Origin: Gracilimonas sp017641085
Lineage (GTDB): Bacteria; Bacteroidota; Rhodothermia; Balneolales; Balneolaceae
Direction: 5' to 3' (one strand)
Length of the DNA: 64,000 bases
Assembly (NCBI RefSeq): GCF_046115515.1
Contig: NZ_CP175953.1
A model generated the notes under the pieces. That model was given only the letters and a program-made list of their open reading frames with translations, was not told the origin of the DNA and did no database searches. Positions 61,573-64,000 of this stretch are shown in pieces (the first letter of the stretch is position 1; every line of letters starts with the position of its first letter). The position numbers and the translations under genes were made by a program.

Positions 61573-61646
61573 AATTAAGAATGAAAAATTCAAAATTTTA
61601 AATTAGCGTAACAGCGATCCTAATTTTAAATTTTTCATTTTGAATT
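61573..61646. repeat. TTCAAAATT-word inverted repeat
   Basis: The left arm (61573-61605) has AATTAAGAATGAAAAATTC and AAAATTTTAAATTA. The right arm (61621-61646) has TAATTTTAAATTTTTCATTTT and GAATT. The central AATGAAAAATT is inverted as AATTTTTCATT, and the ends differ by a short insertion. The loop is GCGTAACAGCGATCC, richer in GC than the arms. Between recR and the M1 peptidase. Confidence 0.65.
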
Positions 61647-61662
61647 AACCCAACCACCAAAC

Positions 61663-63546
61663 ATGAAACAGTTAATATCTTTTTTTCTGGTCACTTTGTT
61701 GGCCTTTTCGACCCTTAACGCCCAAAACCGAACCTACTGGCAGCAGCATGTTGATTACACCATGGAAATTGACGTGGACGCTGAAAACCACCAGTATTCC
61801 GGTAAGCAAACTCTGGTTTATACCAACAACTCCCCTGATGTATTAGACCGGGTTTATTATCACCTGTATTTCAACGCGTTTCAGCCGGGTAGCATGATGG
61901 ACGTCCGCTCCCGGACTATTGAAGATCCTGACCGAAGAGTGGGTGATCGTATTGCAGGATTATCCGAAGATGAAATTGGTTACCAGCGGGTTAATTCTCT
62001 TACACAGGATGGCAAACCGGTTGAATACGAAACTGACGGCACAATATTAGTTGTGGAACTGAATAAGCCGATTCAACCCGGAGCTTCCACCACTTTCAAA
62101 ATGGAATGGGATGCACAGGTGCCTCTTCAAATTCGCCGATCCGGGTGGAATAATGCCGAAGGTGTAGAATTCTCAATGAGCCAGTGGTACCCTAAACTGT
62201 CTGAGTATGATTTTCAGGGATGGCATCCAAATCCTTATGTCGGACGTGAGTTCCATGGAGTTTTTGGTGATTTTGATGTCAAGATTTCCATCGATAAAGA
62301 CTATGTGTTAGGTGGAACCGGAGTCCTTCAAAACCCTAATGAAATTGGATATGGATACGAGGAGGAAGGGGCTGAAGTAAACCGACCCCGGGGCGATAAA
62401 ATGACCTGGCATTTTAAAGCTGAAAATGTCATCGACTTTTTCTGGGGAGCCGACCCCGATTTCAAACACGTTACTGCTCAGGTTCCCAACGGACCCAAAC
62501 TTCACTTTCTGTATCAGCAGCCTGCTGTAGTTGAAGGAGCTTCCGATGAACAAAATGCGCAGTACACCCAGAACTGGGAGCAGCTGGTGGACTACACTAT
62601 TCGTGCTGTTGAGTATGCCAATGAAAACTTCGGCGAGTATCCTTATCCGCAATACACCAACCTGCAGGGCGGTGACGGCGGCATGGAATATCCCATGGGA
62701 ACATTGATTACTGGTGGCAGAAGCCTCGGAAGCTTGGTGGGCGTAATGGTACACGAAATGTATCACAGCTGGTTCCAGAATGTACTGGCCACCAACGAAA
62801 GCTTGTTAGAATGGATGGATGAAGGCTTTACCAGTTATGCTTCCGCTGAAACCATGGCTCATTTATTTGGCCGAAATTCCGACTTCCCATATGCCGGTTC
62901 TTACAACGGCTATTACTCACTGGTAGAATCAGGCCTGGAAGAACCCATGACCACCCATGCCGATCACTATGAAACCAATTTTGCCTATGGTCGGGCTGCT
63001 TACTCCAAAGGAGCCGTATTCCTGGGGCAAATGGAATACATTATTGGGAAGGAAGATTTCCGAAATGGAATGCTGAATTACCATAAAGAGTGGAAGATGA
63101 AGCATCCAACGGCGCTCGACTTCCTCAGTATCATGGAAAAAGAATCCGGCATGATCCTGGATTGGTATTATGAATATTTCGTTCAAACCACCAAGACCAT
63201 CGACTACGGCATTACTTCTGTAATCGGAAATGAAAATAAAACGTCCGTAAAAATTGAACGCATTAATTTGATGCCGATGCCGCTCGATATTGTGGTTGAA
63301 TATCAGGATGGCAGCCGTGAATTATTTTACATACCCTTACGCGTGATGCGTGGCGAAAAGCCTAACGAAATGGATATGAAGCGAACGGTACTGAAAGACT
63401 GGCCGTGGGTTGAACCAAGCTATACCATGACCATCAACAAAGCCGCTTCTTCCATTAAAACAATCACTATAGATCCTTCTCAGCGACTGGCTGACATCAA
63501 CCGAAAAAACAATTCTTTTGATGTATCAGCGATGCTGAACGATTAA
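61663..63546 (+). CDS. Secreted M1-family metallopeptidase
   Basis: The 627-residue M1 aminopeptidase has a signal peptide (cleavage after LNAQ near residue 21). The N-terminal domain opens with IDVDAENHQYSGKQTLVYTN. The exopeptidase motif GGMEYP lies near residue 344. Zinc motif HEMYH (about 364, VMVHEMYHSWFQN) is followed by the third ligand Glu in EWMDEGFTSYA. It lacks a signature for lipid anchoring. It should degrade peptides in the periplasm or outside. A strong terminator follows. Confidence 0.92.
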   Translation: MKQLISFFLVTLLAFSTLNAQNRTYWQQHVDYTMEIDVDAENHQYSGKQTLVYTNNSPDVLDRVYYHLYFNAFQPGSMMDVRSRTIEDPDRRVGDRIAGLSEDEIGYQRVNSLTQDGKPVEYETDGTILVVELNKPIQPGASTTFKMEWDAQVPLQIRRSGWNNAEGVEFSMSQWYPKLSEYDFQGWHPNPYVGREFHGVFGDFDVKISIDKDYVLGGTGVLQNPNEIGYGYEEEGAEVNRPRGDKMTWHFKAENVIDFFWGADPDFKHVTAQVPNGPKLHFLYQQPAVVEGASDEQNAQYTQNWEQLVDYTIRAVEYANENFGEYPYPQYTNLQGGDGGMEYPMGTLITGGRSLGSLVGVMVHEMYHSWFQNVLATNESLLEWMDEGFTSYASAETMAHLFGRNSDFPYAGSYNGYYSLVESGLEEPMTTHADHYETNFAYGRAAYSKGAVFLGQMEYIIGKEDFRNGMLNYHKEWKMKHPTALDFLSIMEKESGMILDWYYEYFVQTTKTIDYGITSVIGNENKTSVKIERINLMPMPLDIVVEYQDGSRELFYIPLRVMRGEKPNEMDMKRTVLKDWPWVEPSYTMTINKAASSIKTITIDPSQRLADINRKNNSFDVSAMLND

Positions 63547-63562
63547 TTCTGACTTTAACTTT

Positions 63563-63594
63563 AAGGTGTCGTACCCAAGTGCGACACCTTTTTT
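63563..63594 (+). terminator. Rho-independent terminator of M1 peptidase gene
   Basis: AAGGTGTCG (63563-63571) pairs perfectly with CGACACCTT (63582-63590), then a T6 run (63589-63594, overlapping the stem's end). Confidence 0.88.
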
Positions 63595-63627
63595 ATTTGA
63601 TAAAATTCTTACCCGAAACAAAACCAC

Positions 63628-64000
63628 ATGTCTAAAAAAGACTACGCGAAATTAGCTATTGAAGCCCATCAAAAGCATAAAGGAAAAATCTCTGTTGAGC
63701 CTAAAATGCCTCTGGAGACCAAAGATGATCTCAGCATTGCCTATACGCCCGGAGTAGCAAGGCCCTGCGAAGAAATAGCAGAGGATAAAGAAAAAGCATA
63801 CAACTACACCGCTAAAGGAAATATGGTGGCGGTGGTCAGCGACGGTTCTGCCGTTCTTGGATTGGGTAATATCGGGCCGGAAGCTTCCCTACCGGTAATG
63901 GAAGGAAAATCGGTGCTGTTTAAAAAGTTCGCTAATGTAGATGCTTTCCCCATCGTACTAGACACGCAGGATACCGACCAAATTGTGCAAACGGTAAAAA
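63628..64000 (+). CDS. NADP-dependent malic enzyme, N-terminal fragment
   Basis: The first 124 codons are in the window; the gene runs off the right edge. The start matches malic enzyme: KISVEPKMPLETKDDLSIAY, then TPGVARPCEEIA, KGNMVAVVSDGSAVLGLGNI, and VLFKKFANVDAFPIVLDT. The enzyme oxidatively decarboxylates malate to pyruvate. The bacterial MaeB type also carries a C-terminal phosphotransacetylase-like domain; whether this one does cannot be seen here. ATG at 63628. Confidence 0.93.
   Translation, partial: MSKKDYAKLAIEAHQKHKGKISVEPKMPLETKDDLSIAYTPGVARPCEEIAEDKEKAYNYTAKGNMVAVVSDGSAVLGLGNIGPEASLPVMEGKSVLFKKFANVDAFPIVLDTQDTDQIVQTVK

Noticed and set aside
1..64000. CRISPR array, prophage, or intact insertion sequence
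   Set aside because: No regularly spaced direct repeats, no cas, phage structural or transposase genes were found.

Overview
This 64 kb window looks like ordinary chromosome from a free-living, probably aerobic or microaerobic bacterium of the Bacteroidota/Balneolota/Rhodothermota group; a Balneolaceae relative is my best inference. The reasons are lineage-typical families (DUF3822 next to rsmD, DUF349 protein, DUF4402-like protein, TamA/TamB pair, arsenosugar ArsS cluster), many secreted or lipoprotein peptidases, weak Shine-Dalgarno signals, and at least one promoter of the Bacteroidota -33/-7 kind in front of the tRNA. I see no prophage, no intact insertion sequence and no CRISPR array. 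There is one small VapBC-type toxin-antitoxin pair.

Layout. 1-3.1 kb: a minus-strand arsenosugar cluster (peroxidase-like protein, radical SAM ArsS, two rSAM-associated transferases). 3.3-9.4 kb: an outer-membrane-like protein, an MBL hydrolase, a DUF349 protein, MscS channel and stress proteins (CsbD, Dps). 9.7-12.4 kb: SixA-YihY-MATE. 12.6-16.6 kb: DUF3822, rsmD, a frameshifted coaD and an aspartate aminotransferase. 16.8-25.3 kb: SulP transporter, FmdB-like protein, GbsR regulator, YraN, PolX, VapBC, flavin reductase, AI-2E transporter. 25.5-31.2 kb: CHASE2 nucleotide cyclase coupled to an M48 protease, a secreted Xaa-Pro peptidase, methylmalonyl-CoA epimerase and tRNA-Pro(GGG), followed by a deleted tRNA-Pro remnant. 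31.4-39.8 kb: secreted or lipoprotein genes of unclear role, a GAF-SpoIIE phosphatase, and a PCuAC/SCO copper pair. 39.8-48.8 kb: an M14 peptidase, TamA/TamB, and an MBL enzyme with a 55-residue zinc-ribbon protein. 49-54.7 kb: YitT with a lone GroES-like protein, an SDR, and a copper cluster (CopZ, CopA, DUF411). 55.3-64 kb: an S9 peptidase, a NAPE-PLD-like MBL enzyme, dnaX-ybaB-recR, an M1 peptidase and the start of malic enzyme.

How genes work together. Two separate copper modules are visible: a cytoplasmic export/chaperone set (CopZ-CopA-DUF411) and an envelope metallation set (SCO, PCuAC, with a divergent c-type cytochrome-like lipoprotein) that would serve a copper oxidase encoded elsewhere. 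TamA/TamB form an envelope assembly pair. dnaX-ybaB-recR is the usual replication/repair group.

The most unusual signals are not protein genes. About a dozen intergenic gaps hold self-complementary elements. Many are built from short repeated words, and the word differs from gap to gap. One word family, based on TTAGGTTTTAGGTGTTAGG, occurs three times far apart. Three consecutive gaps of dnaX-ybaB-recR-pepM1 each carry an element of a different family. Two other points stand out: dnaX has an A9 tract in a small hairpin placed so that either slipped frame stops at once, giving a gamma-sized product; and coaD, normally essential, is broken by a one-base frameshift at a homopolymer.
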